64,000 bases of DNA from Methylobacterium sp. Leaf112 (GTDB taxonomy: Bacteria > Pseudomonadota > Alphaproteobacteria > Rhizobiales > Beijerinckiaceae): NCBI RefSeq assembly GCF_001423295.1, contig NZ_LMNG01000012.1, forward strand, positions 248,728-312,727, written 5' to 3'. The translations under genes and the position numbers were made by a program. Below, piece after piece: positions 42,440 through 53,914 of the stretch. How positions within the stretch are numbered: position 1 is the stretch's first letter; each line of letters opens with the position of its first letter. Below the pieces are notes generated by a model, which was not told the origin of the DNA, did not search any database, and saw only the letters and a list, made by a program, of their open reading frames with translations.

Positions 42440-44689
42440 CTATTTGCCGAACCGCTCGAACTTCGGGAAGCTCCGGGTCATGAGCGTCCCGGCGTCGGAG
42501 CGGTGGCCCATCCATTTCTCCAGGATGCTCGCCTGGGCGAGGCGCGCCTCGCCCCCGGTCTCGCGCCACGGCAGGCCCTCGGCGAGGGTGAAGACGCAGG
42601 CATCCGTCAGGGTTGTCTGGCGGCAGCGTTGCAGACGCACGCCCTTGCCGCGCACCAGTTCGGGCATCTCCGCGAGGGGGAAGACCAGGAGCAGACGGTC
42701 GGCGCTGCAGACGGCGACGTGGTCGCCGGTCGCCGGCACCAGCAGGGTCGCGGTGGCCGGCGCATCGAGGCCCATGATGCCCTTGCCCTTGCGGGTGTTG
42801 GCCACCAGAGCGTCGGCCGGCGCCACGAAGCCGCGCCCGTCGGAGGCAGCCACCAGCAGCTTGGCGCCCGGCTGATACGGCAGGGCCGCGACGATCTCGG
42901 TGCCGTCGTCGAAATCCACCATGAGGCGGATCGGATCGCCGAAGCCGCGCCCGCCCGGGAGCTTGGCCGCCTCCAGGGTGAACACCTTGCCGTTGGAGGC
43001 CAGCACGAGGAGCTTGGCCGTGGTCTCGCTCGGGAACGCGATCTTCAGGCTGTCGTCGCCCTTGAAGGCGACGCCCGAGAGGTCCGCCACGTGCCCCTTC
43101 AGCGCCCGGATCCAGCCCTTGGCCGAGACGATGACGGTGATGGGCTCGCGCTCGACCATGGCCGAGGTGAAGTCGATGCCGGCGGTGTCGGGTGGGTTCT
43201 CGAGGGTGGTGCGCCGGGCGCCGATCTTGGTCTCGGGTCCGAAGGTCTTCTTCACCGCGCGGATCTGCTTGGTGATGTCGGCCCATTGCAGCTTGTCGGA
43301 GCCGAGGAGTTCCTCGATCCCGAGCTTCTCCGTCGTCAGAGTGTCGAGTTCGCGCTTGAGTTCCATCTCCTCGAGCTTGCGCAGGGAGCGCAGGCGGGTG
43401 TCGAGGATGGCGTTGGCCTGGATCTCCGTCAGTTCGAACCGCTTCATCAGGGCGGCCTTCGGCTCGTCCTCCTCGCGGATGATGCGGATGACCTCGTCGA
43501 GGTCGAGGTAGACGATGAGCAGGCCGCCGAGGATCTCGAGGCGCCGGTCGATCTGGGCGAGGCGGTGGCGCGAGCGGCGCTGCAACACGACCCGGCGATG
43601 GTCGAGCCACTCCCGCAGGGCTTCGGCCAGACCGATGACCCGGGGGACGAGGCCGCCGACCAGCACGTTCATGTTGAGGGAGATGCGGGCCTCCAACTCG
43701 GTGAGCCGGAACAGCGACTCCATCAGGATGACGGGATCGACGTTGCGGGCGCGCGGCTCCAGCACGATGCGGACATCCTCCGCCGATTCGTCGCGCACGT
43801 CGGCGAGCAGCGGGAGCTTGCGCTCCTGCAGCAGCTCCGCGAGCTTCTCGATGAGGCGCGCCTTCTGCACCCCGTAGGGAATCTCAGTGACCACGATGGT
43901 CCAGGTGCCCCGCCCGAGATCCTCCTTGGCCCAGCGGGCGCGCACGCGAAATCCGCCGCGCCCGGTGCGGTAGGCCTCGGTGATGGATTCGGCGCTGTCG
44001 ATGAGGATGCCGCCGGTGGGGAAGTCCGGCCCCTTCACGAAGGTGAGGAGCTGGGCCGAGGTCGCCTCCGGGCGGGTGATGAGATAGAGCGCCGCGTCGC
44101 AGAGTTCGGCGGCGTTGTGCGGCGGGATCGAGGTCGCCATGCCGACGGCGATGCCCTGGGAGCCGTTGGCGAGCAGGTTCGGAAAGGCCGCCGGGAGCAC
44201 CACCGGCTCCTCTTCCTGCCCGTCGTAGTTCGGGCGGAAATCGACGGAATCGTCGTCGAGCCCCTCCATGAGGAGGCGCGCGACCTCCGTCATCCGGGCT
44301 TCGGTGTAGCGCTGGGCGGCGGCGTTATCGCCGTCGATGTTGCCGAAATTGCCCTGGCCGTCGACCAGCGGATAGCGCTGGGCGAAGTCCTGGGCCATGC
44401 GCACCAGGGCGTCGTAGGCCGCCGTGTCGCCGTGCGGATGGTACTTGCCGATGACGTCGCCGACGATGCGGGCGCATTTCTTGAACGCCGAGGTCGGGTC
44501 GAGCTTCAGCAGCCGCATGGCGAACAGGATGCGCCGGTGGACGGGCTTCAGCCCGTCGCGGGCATCGGGCAGCGCCCGGTGCATGATGGTCGAGAGCGCA
44601 TAGGCGAGGTAGCGGTCCTCCAGGGCGGATTTCAGCTCGACGCTCTCGATGCCGTCGGAGCCCGACGGCGGCTCGAAGGGCTGGCCCAT
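42440..44689 (-). CDS. parC: DNA topoisomerase IV subunit A
   Basis: The 749-residue type IIA topoisomerase subunit decatenates chromosomes with ParE. The N-terminal GyrA/ParC motif [20 protein letters not shown] is followed by the active-site tyrosine in [15 protein letters not shown] (near residue 124). The coiled-coil gate region and a short C-terminal beta-pinwheel follow. The size is smaller than GyrA (about 900 aa), and the sequence lacks the canonical GyrA box, supporting ParC. The ATG at 44689 has GGAG at -6 to -9; a GTG codon immediately upstream (44692) was not used. Confidence 0.93.
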   Translation of the reverse strand: MGQPFEPPSGSDGIESVELKSALEDRYLAYALSTIMHRALPDARDGLKPVHRRILFAMRLLKLDPTSAFKKCARIVGDVIGKYHPHGDTAAYDALVRMAQDFAQRYPLVDGQGNFGNIDGDNAAAQRYTEARMTEVARLLMEGLDDDSVDFRPNYDGQEEEPVVLPAAFPNLLANGSQGIAVGMATSIPPHNAAELCDAALYLITRPEATSAQLLTFVKGPDFPTGGILIDSAESITEAYRTGRGGFRVRARWAKEDLGRGTWTIVVTEIPYGVQKARLIEKLAELLQERKLPLLADVRDESAEDVRIVLEPRARNVDPVILMESLFRLTELEARISLNMNVLVGGLVPRVIGLAEALREWLDHRRVVLQRRSRHRLAQIDRRLEILGGLLIVYLDLDEVIRIIREEDEPKAALMKRFELTEIQANAILDTRLRSLRKLEEMELKRELDTLTTEKLGIEELLGSDKLQWADITKQIRAVKKTFGPETKIGARRTTLENPPDTAGIDFTSAMVEREPITVIVSAKGWIRALKGHVADLSGVAFKGDDSLKIAFPSETTAKLLVLASNGKVFTLEAAKLPGGRGFGDPIRLMVDFDDGTEIVAALPYQPGAKLLVAASDGRGFVAPADALVANTRKGKGIMGLDAPATATLLVPATGDHVAVCSADRLLLVFPLAEMPELVRGKGVRLQRCRQTTLTDACVFTLAEGLPWRETGGEARLAQASILEKWMGHRSDAGTLMTRSFPKFERFGK

Positions 44690-44742
44690 CACGATCTCCA
44701 GGGGCGACGCGGCCCCATATCAGAACAAATCAAGAACATGAC

Positions 44743-45483
44743 TTATGCGCTTCCCGTCCCCAAGGCAACGAAGCGCGCCCGGGCATCCGGGGGCGGCAGC
44801 GCGCGCGGCCCCCAGATGTGCTGATCGAGGAAGTACCCCGTCAAGGTAAACCCCGCCGTAACGTCGGCGCCCTCGGGGGTCATCGGCAGTGGATCGCCCG
44901 GCGCCCGCTCCCGCAGGAAATCCGGCAGGGCGAGCAAGCGGTCGCGATAGGGCTCGCCCGCCGACGCGCTCACCGCCCGGCCCGAGCGGGGCGAGACGTA
45001 GATCAGGGCGTCGTTGCCCCCCGTCGCGGCGCAGGCGGACAGATCGAGACCGAAGCCGAGATCCGCCAGGATCGCGAGTTCGAACCGCACCATCAGGGGC
45101 GGCGCGATGTCGGGATCGTGGAGGTGATCGATGAGAATGCGGGCGGCCGCGTAGAGTTCGGGATGGGGGTCGCGCTCGGGCAACAGGCGCAGGAGACCGG
45201 CGAGGTGCGCGATGCCGTGAAGGGCGAGCCCCGATCCCATCAGCCGCGCGGCCACGGATTCGAGGGGCTCGACGGCGTAGGCGCCGAGGCTGTCGTCGAG
45301 GCGCGCCCGCCACGTGGCCTGGACCCGGTTGCCGGGCTGAAGCACGGGCTGCATCCGGCGCGAGCGGCCGCCATGGACGAGGCCGAGATGGCGCCCGTGC
45401 GCGGCGGTCATGAGTTCGAGCACCACGCTCGTCTCGCCCTGACGGCGCAGGCCGAGCACGAGGCCGTCGTCGGTCCATTGCAT
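44743..45483 (-). CDS. recO: DNA repair protein RecO
   Basis: The 246-residue protein helps RecR load RecA onto SSB-coated DNA. It has an N-terminal OB fold (MQWTDDGLVLGLRRQGETSV, followed by LELMTAAHGRHLGLVHGG), a helical middle with a single cysteine (DLSACAATGGNDALIYVSPR) and the C-terminal GYFLDQHIWGPRALPPPDAR typical of rhizobial RecO. It lies 53 bp upstream of parC on the same strand, so they are likely co-transcribed. ATG at 45483. Confidence 0.92.
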   Translation of the reverse strand: MQWTDDGLVLGLRRQGETSVVLELMTAAHGRHLGLVHGGRSRRMQPVLQPGNRVQATWRARLDDSLGAYAVEPLESVAARLMGSGLALHGIAHLAGLLRLLPERDPHPELYAAARILIDHLHDPDIAPPLMVRFELAILADLGFGLDLSACAATGGNDALIYVSPRSGRAVSASAGEPYRDRLLALPDFLRERAPGDPLPMTPEGADVTAGFTLTGYFLDQHIWGPRALPPPDARARFVALGTGSA

Positions 45484-45608
45484 GCCTCTCCATAGGCCGA
45501 TGCCGGCGGGAAGGAAAAGCATGGTGGCAGCGAAGATTGCACTAATAAACCCTTTCCCGCAGGGCGGGAATAAGCTTAGGCTTGTGCTGGAAGCCGAGGC
45601 GAGCGGAG

Positions 45609-46004
45609 ATGGCGATGGGTGGTCCGGCTCGGCTCCTGCTCCTTGGTCTGGCCTGCGCGCTCCCGGCCTGCACGCCCCGCGCCCCGGCCCCCTCCCCCGG
45701 CGCGACGCTCCGCACCCGCATCGCCGCCCTCGCCCTGGCGCAGGTGGATTTCGGCTCCGTCTCGGTGATCCCCATACGGTTCGAGCACAGCCGCATCTCA
45801 GGTCCGTTCGAGGATGGCGGGCGCACCCTCTACTGCGTCTCCACGCGGATGAAGGGCCGGACGTTCGGCAAGGGCGAGCGGGCGAAGGCCGTGATCCGGG
45901 ACACGGGCGGCGTGCTCGGCGTGGTGTCCGACGATGAGGAGATCTGCAACGGGCACCGCACGGAGCCGTTTCCGGAACTCGAGACCCTCGGCAATCCCGC
46001 CTGA
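45609..46004 (+). CDS. Small lipoprotein of unknown function
   Basis: The 131-residue protein has an N-terminal lipobox (LLLGLACALPACTPRAPAPS, cysteine near residue 21). The rest is a compact domain: QVDFGSVSVIPIRFEHSRIS then RTLYCVSTRMKGRTFGKGER, with Cys and basic patches, and a C-terminal stretch with EEICNGHRTEPFPELETLG. I do not recognise a family. It is divergent from recO; a GC-rich hairpin (CCCGCAGGGCGGG) lies in the shared upstream region. ATGs occur at 45609 and 45615; the first has GAGCGGAG upstream. Confidence 0.6.
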   Translation: MAMGGPARLLLLGLACALPACTPRAPAPSPGATLRTRIAALALAQVDFGSVSVIPIRFEHSRISGPFEDGGRTLYCVSTRMKGRTFGKGERAKAVIRDTGGVLGVVSDDEEICNGHRTEPFPELETLGNPA

Positions 46005-46044
46005 TCCATCGGGATAGGCCCGGGCTTGCTCCCGCGGTGAGGGG

Positions 46045-46793
46045 ATGAGACCCTGGGGCATGCCAAAACGCCCGTTGAGCCTCAGCCTCGACCTCATCGC
46101 CCGCGCCCATCCCGATCCCGTCCGCGACGACCCGGGCGCCCTCACCCTCCTCACCGACGACGAACTCGAACCCGGCCTCGCCCAGGCGCTCACCCGGCGA
46201 CCGTCCGGCGCGGAGGGCCTGTGGGTGTTCGGTTACGGCTCCCTGATCTGGCAGCCGGAATTCACCTTCACCGAGCGGCGCACCGGAACGGTGCGGGGCT
46301 ATCACCGTCGGTTCTGCCTGCTGCAGCGGCGGTTCCGCGGGAGCACGGAGCGGCCGGGCCTCGTCCTGGCCCTCGATCGCGGCGGCCTGTGCCGGGGCGT
46401 CGCGTTCCGGCTCGCGGGGGACGATCCGCACGTCACCCTGCTGCCGGTCTGGCGCCGGGAGATGCGCGGCAACGGCTACGCCTCCCGTTGGGTGGTGGTG
46501 GAGACCGCCGACGGCCCGGTCACCGCCCTGACCTTCGTCGTCAACCGCGCCAGCGACCGCTACACCGGCCGCCTGACGGAGCCCGAGATCGCCGACCGCA
46601 TCGCCACGGGGGCCGGGCATCTCGGGCCGAGTGCCGAGTACCTGTTCCGCACCGCCGAGGCCTGCGCGCGGGAGGGGATCCTGGACGAGCACCTGTGGAC
46701 CTTGCAGGCGTTGGTGGCCGAACGGTTGGATGCCATGGCGCGGGCCGACGGGGCGCCCCAAGCGCCGAGCAGGCCGGCGGCAAGCCCGTCGCC

Positions 46794-46812
<19 letters not shown>
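46045..46812 (+). CDS. ChaC-type glutathione-specific gamma-glutamylcyclotransferase
   Basis: The 255-residue protein degrades gamma-glutamyl compounds, probably glutathione, to 5-oxoproline. The substrate loop GLWVFGYGSLIWQPEFTFTE (fold motif YGSLxW) starts near residue 58, and RGYHRRFCLLQRRFRGSTER and CRGVAFRL are typical of ChaC. The catalytic glutamate is expected in the VWRREMRGNGYASRW region. ATGs at 46045 and 46060 are both possible; the gene is 40 bp after the lipoprotein stop. Its last 19 bp overlap the end of dnaE on the other strand. Confidence 0.85.
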
Positions 46813-50303
<3,491 letters not shown>

Positions 50304-50401
50304 GCTCCCAACAGCCCGACTCGTGGTGAACGATCCATCAAGAATGCGCGGAGCGGATCGTTTGGCTGTGGAAGGCCGCCATCCGTGATGCGTCGGCAAC
50401 G

Positions 50402-50506
50402 CTATCGCAACGGCGCCAATGCGACAGCCCAAGCGGCGACCGAAACCGCAAGGAGACCGAAGGCCATGAATTCGACCGCGCCGGTGAGGATCATCCGCTT
50501 GAGCAT
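50402..50506 (-). CDS. 34-aa single-helix membrane microprotein, probably SOS-controlled
   Basis: ATG at 50506, stop at 50402-50404, 34 codons. It starts MLKRMILTG and has one hydrophobic helix (MAFGLLAVSVAAWAVALAPL) with positive residues at both ends. GAAAGG lies 8-9 bp upstream as a ribosome-binding site. A LexA-type box (50539-50553) is centred about 40 bp upstream of the start codon. It lies just upstream of dnaE on the same strand (98 bp). Size, topology and SOS box recall small membrane division inhibitors known in alphaproteobacteria (SidA of Caulobacter), but I claim no homology. It is absent from ordinary ORF calls because it is under 60 codons. Confidence 0.5.
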   Translation of the reverse strand: MLKRMILTGAVEFMAFGLLAVSVAAWAVALAPLR

Positions 50507-50538
50507 GGGAAGCGCCTTTCGTTGAGCTCTCCCATTTT

Positions 50539-50553
50539 GTTCCTGTTTTGTTC
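50539..50553. promoter_or_regulatory. LexA (SOS) box, alphaproteobacterial type
   Basis: GTTC-N7-GTTC is matched exactly (GTTCCTGTTTTGTTC), the direct-repeat operator of alphaproteobacterial LexA. It is upstream of the 34-codon ORF and of dnaE on the minus strand, at a distance suitable for promoter occlusion. No other perfect match was noticed nearby. Confidence 0.65.
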
Positions 50554-50877
50554 TATGTAAAGCGAAAAGGCCGTCTCGCGGTCGGCAGAGTCAACGAAAT
50601 GTGAAGCCCGGGCCGGCGGCATGATTTCACGGCGGATTCGCATGCCGCTGCATGGACGATCCTGCCAACATGACGCGGACAGCAGGCAAAGCCGCATGTT
50701 CTACTGAAGATCCATCGCATCGTCCCTGCTGCGACAACGCTTCGACCCCGTAAGATTCCGCACATCGTTGCAGGGCGGCCAGTCACCGCCAAGGCCCGAA
50801 TCACAACCGCAGGATGGCGAACACGAACCCTGTACCTATGTGAGCGGGACACCCGGACTCCGCATCACAGACCGAAC
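50554..50877. other. Intergenic region of 324 bp
   Basis: No ORF of coding quality is visible. It should contain the promoter of the rightward glycosyltransferase gene. The AT-rich part is at its left edge by the LexA box; the remainder is ordinary GC-rich sequence. Confidence 0.4.
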
Positions 50878-52125
50878 ATGCAAATCAAGTTGGTGGCCGT
50901 CGGCTCACACGGCGACGTCCTTCCCTTCATCGGCCTCGGGGCCGAACTGGTGCGACGCGGGCATGCCGCGGTTCTGGCGGCGCCCGCCCCCTTCGCGCAG
51001 CTGGCGGCCCGCGCTCACCTGCCGTTCCACGCTCTCGGCACGCGCGCCGATTACGAGCGGACCGTCGCGGTGCCGGACTTGTGGCATCCGAGGCGGGGGG
51101 CCTTCGTCCTGTTCGACCAGCTCGCCCCGACGACGGAGCAGACCTACGACTGGCTGGCCCGTACCAGCGCACCAGGCGAGACCCTCGTGGTCGCCTCGAC
51201 CCTCGGCCTGGGCGCCCGCGTGGCGCAGGACAAGCTCGGCCTGCCCGTCGTGACCGTGCATGTCATGCCCCTGCTGGTGGAGAGCCGGCACGCCGCGCCG
51301 GTTCTGCCGGGCATCCCCCTCGCCCACGTGCTGCCGTCCCGCCTACGGCACTGGCTCGGCCGGGGCGCCGACCGCTACGTGATCGGCCCGGCCGCCCTGC
51401 CCCAGCTCAACGCCCTGCGCGAGCGCCTCGATCTCGCGCCCGTGCGCCGCCTGCGGCACTGGTGGAACAGCCCGACGCGGATCCTCCTGATGTTTCCGGA
51501 GTGGTTCACCGCCCCCCAGGCGGATTGGCCGGCCCAGGCCGCGCAGGTCGGCTTTCCCCTGGTCGATCGTCTCGGCGATACCCCTTCCCTGAGCTCGGAG
51601 CTGAGCGAGTTCCTCGCGGCAGGGCCACCACCCCTGGTGTTCACCTACGGGTCGGCGATGCGTCACGGCCAAGCCTTCTTCCGGACGGCCTGCGCCCTGT
51701 GTCGGACCATGGGCCGCCGTGGCGTGATGCTGGCGCCGGAGTCCGGTCAGATGCCCACGGATCTGCCGGAGGGCGTCATCCACGTCCCCTACGCGCCCTT
51801 GAGCGTGCTGCTTCCGCGCGCCGCCGCCCTGATCCACCACGGCGGCATCGGCACCGTCGCCCAGGCCCTGGCCGCCGGCATCCCGCAGCTCGTGGTCCCG
51901 GTGGCGTTCGACCATTTCGACGAAGGCCAGCGCCTCCAGCGCCTCGGCGTCGGCGCCATGCTCGGCCGGCGTCGGTTCACCCCAGGCCGGGCCGCCCAGG
52001 CCCTCAACCGTCTTCTGGCCTCCGAGACCGTGGCGCAGGCCTGCGCCGAGACGCGCATGCGCATGACCCGGGAGGACGGCGTATCGGCCGCCTGCGACGA
52101 GATCGAGCGCCTGATCGCCCGCTGA
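50878..52125 (+). CDS. UGT/GT1-type glycosyltransferase
   Basis: The 415-residue GT-B fold protein has the N-terminal IKLVAVGSHGDVLPFIGLGA motif, like UGT/sterol and macrolide glycosyltransferases. The C-terminal nucleotide-sugar motif is ALIHHGGIGTVAQALAAGIP followed by QLVVPVAFDHFDEGQRLQRL (donor-binding). A YGSAMRHGQAFF loop fits donor contact. No signal peptide is seen. The acceptor is not identifiable; lipids, hopanoids or antibiotics are all plausible. It is a solitary gene. Confidence 0.85.
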   Translation: MQIKLVAVGSHGDVLPFIGLGAELVRRGHAAVLAAPAPFAQLAARAHLPFHALGTRADYERTVAVPDLWHPRRGAFVLFDQLAPTTEQTYDWLARTSAPGETLVVASTLGLGARVAQDKLGLPVVTVHVMPLLVESRHAAPVLPGIPLAHVLPSRLRHWLGRGADRYVIGPAALPQLNALRERLDLAPVRRLRHWWNSPTRILLMFPEWFTAPQADWPAQAAQVGFPLVDRLGDTPSLSSELSEFLAAGPPPLVFTYGSAMRHGQAFFRTACALCRTMGRRGVMLAPESGQMPTDLPEGVIHVPYAPLSVLLPRAAALIHHGGIGTVAQALAAGIPQLVVPVAFDHFDEGQRLQRLGVGAMLGRRRFTPGRAAQALNRLLASETVAQACAETRMRMTREDGVSAACDEIERLIAR

Positions 52126-52135
52126 GTCATACCAG

Positions 52136-52235
52136 TTCCGGTCGATCGCTTCGCGATGCGGATCTGGGCTTCGCTCAGGCGCCGCGCGGGCTGCCTGAGA
52201 CTGTCTCCGTAAGGATCATCCAGAAAACAGTCTCA
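52136..52235. repeat. Possible dispersed repeat/hairpin downstream of the glycosyltransferase
   Basis: A 9-bp perfect inverted repeat (TGAGACTGT at 52196-52204 and ACAGTCTCA at 52227-52235) with a 22-base loop overlaps the 3' end of the outer-membrane gene. The preceding bases (52136-52195) look like a dispersed intergenic element rather than gene sequence, but no second copy is in the window. Confidence 0.3.
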
Positions 52236-53789
52236 CTCGTCCGTTCGCAAGGCCTGTCCGGAATCGATGGGCAGGCGGGTGCCCTTGAGTTCGTCGCCGG
52301 TGGGCAGGCTGCGCACGTCCCAGCCGCCGCCGAGTGCCCGGATGAGGGCCACGGCGGTGGTGAAGCGGTTGAGGCGGATCTGCAGGGCGTTGATCTCGTT
52401 GTTCAGGGCGATGGACTGGGCCGTCACCACCGTGGTGTAGTTCTGCGTGCCCGCCCGGTACTCGTTGAGGGTGATCTCGACACCGCGCCGGGCCGAGGCC
52501 ACGGCCTCGTCCTGCGCCGCCTGCTGGCGGGCGAGGATGCGCACGCCCGAGAGCCCGTTCTCGACCTCCCCGAAGGCGGTGAGCACGGTCTGGCGGTAAT
52601 TCGCCACCGCCGCGTCGTAGGCCGCGCGGGTGATGCGGAGCGCCGCCGCGCGGGCGCCGCCGTCGTAGAACACCTCCGTGCCGGCCGCAGCGACCGACCA
52701 GACCTGGTTGGCGGCCGAGAACACGCCGTTCGACGTCAGGCCCGAGACCCCGCCCGAGGCCGAGAGGGTGAGCGTGGGGTAGAACGCCGCCACGGCGACG
52801 CCGATGAGCTCGCTCTGGGCCTGCACGGTCCGCTCGGCCTGGGCGACATCGGGGCGGCGCTCCAGCAGGGCCGACGGAATGCCCACCGGCACGGCGGGCG
52901 GGCGCACGGCGAGCGGCGCGACGGGCAGGGACAGTTCGGCGGGCGGGCGCCCGACGAGGGTCGCCAGGGCGTGCTCGAAGATCGCCCGCTGCAGGCCGAT
53001 GGCGATGGCCTGGGCCTGCGTCGTCTGCAACAGGGTCTGGGCGGTGATCACGTCGGACCGCGCGGCCACACCCGCCGCGTATTGGTTCTCGGTGATGGCG
53101 AGACTCTTCTTGAAGCCCGCGATGTTCTCGTCGAACACCCGCTGGAGCGAGTCCTGATATCTGAGGCTCAAATAGTTGTTCGCGACCTCGGACTGGATGG
53201 TGAGGCGCACCAGGGCCAGATCCGCCACGCTCGCCTGGGCGGTGGCGACCTCGCTCTCGAGGTTGCGCCGGATGCGGCCGAACAGGTCGAGCTCCCAGCT
53301 CGCCTGCCCCTGGAGCGAGACGGTGGTGCGCTCCGAGCCCCCGACCCGCGAGCGGGTGATGTTCGGCGCGCCGATCACCGTGGGAAACAGGGCGGCGCGG
53401 GCCTGGGCGACGAAACCGCGCGCCTGCTCGTAGGCGGCGACCTGCGCGCGCAGGGATTGGTTGTCGACGTCGACGAGGCGGATCAGCCGGTCGAGGGCCG
53501 GATCCCGAAAAACCCGCCACCAGTCGCCGCGCTGGGCCCCGTCGTTGGGGGCGGCCGGGCGCCACCCCTTGCGGCTCGCGACATAGGCCGCACTGTCCTC
53601 GCGGGCCCCGCCCTCCTTGAAGGCAAGCGGCGTCTCGACGGAGGGACGGGAATAGTCGGGGCCGACCATGCAGCCGGAGATCGATGCCGCGAGGGCGACG
53701 AGGGCGACGAGGGCGACGAGATGCGACGGGCTCCCTCTCCTGGAAGGAGAGGGTTGGGGTGAGGTGTGGGACCTATTCGGAGAGTCCAC
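52233..53789 (-). CDS. RND efflux outer-membrane lipoprotein (OprM/NodT family)
   Basis: The 518-residue TolC-like lipoprotein completes the tripartite pump encoded just upstream. A short hydrophobic signal with lipobox ISGC precedes MVGPDYSRPS (characteristic of NodT-type proteins). Two OEP repeats follow, with AYEQARGFVAQARAALFPTV, GSERTTVSLQGQASWELDLF and ALLERRPDVAQAERTVQAQS. No ATG lies between the lipobox and the repeat element: the nearest in-frame start is GTG at 53789, inside the 100-bp repeat, giving a 39-residue leader. The start is therefore uncertain and might be a TTG/CTG further in. Confidence 0.88.
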   Translation of the reverse strand: MDSPNRSHTSPQPSPSRRGSPSHLVALVALVALAASISGCMVGPDYSRPSVETPLAFKEGGAREDSAAYVASRKGWRPAAPNDGAQRGDWWRVFRDPALDRLIRLVDVDNQSLRAQVAAYEQARGFVAQARAALFPTVIGAPNITRSRVGGSERTTVSLQGQASWELDLFGRIRRNLESEVATAQASVADLALVRLTIQSEVANNYLSLRYQDSLQRVFDENIAGFKKSLAITENQYAAGVAARSDVITAQTLLQTTQAQAIAIGLQRAIFEHALATLVGRPPAELSLPVAPLAVRPPAVPVGIPSALLERRPDVAQAERTVQAQSELIGVAVAAFYPTLTLSASGGVSGLTSNGVFSAANQVWSVAAAGTEVFYDGGARAAALRITRAAYDAAVANYRQTVLTAFGEVENGLSGVRILARQQAAQDEAVASARRGVEITLNEYRAGTQNYTTVVTAQSIALNNEINALQIRLNRFTTAVALIRALGGGWDVRSLPTGDELKGTRLPIDSGQALRTDE

Positions 53790-53830
53790 ACACCTCACCC
53801 TGTCCCTCTCCTTACAGGAGAGGGGACCCG
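53731..53830. repeat. 100-bp multi-hairpin repeat, copy A
   Basis: It contains two small palindromes (CCCTCTCCTGGAAGGAGAGGG and a similar one at the right end) flanking a 12-bp inverted repeat (GGGTGAGGTGTG with its complement). The outer arms can also pair. It is 89/100 identical by eye to copy B at 60403-60502. It lies between the MdtC-like gene and the outer-membrane gene and overlaps the 5' end of the latter. Confidence 0.85.
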
Positions 53831-53914
53831 CGCCACCTTCGGAATGCATCGGCCCGCTGTCGCATCGGAACGTGACGTCACTGCGCGCGCGACGATCCAC
53901 CAAACTACCCACGC

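Noticed and set aside
41870..44824. 984-codon plus-strand ORF opposite parC
   Set aside because: It is antisense to parC, with composition typical of a mirrored coding strand, and includes the infA region in a different frame. No domain is recognisable.
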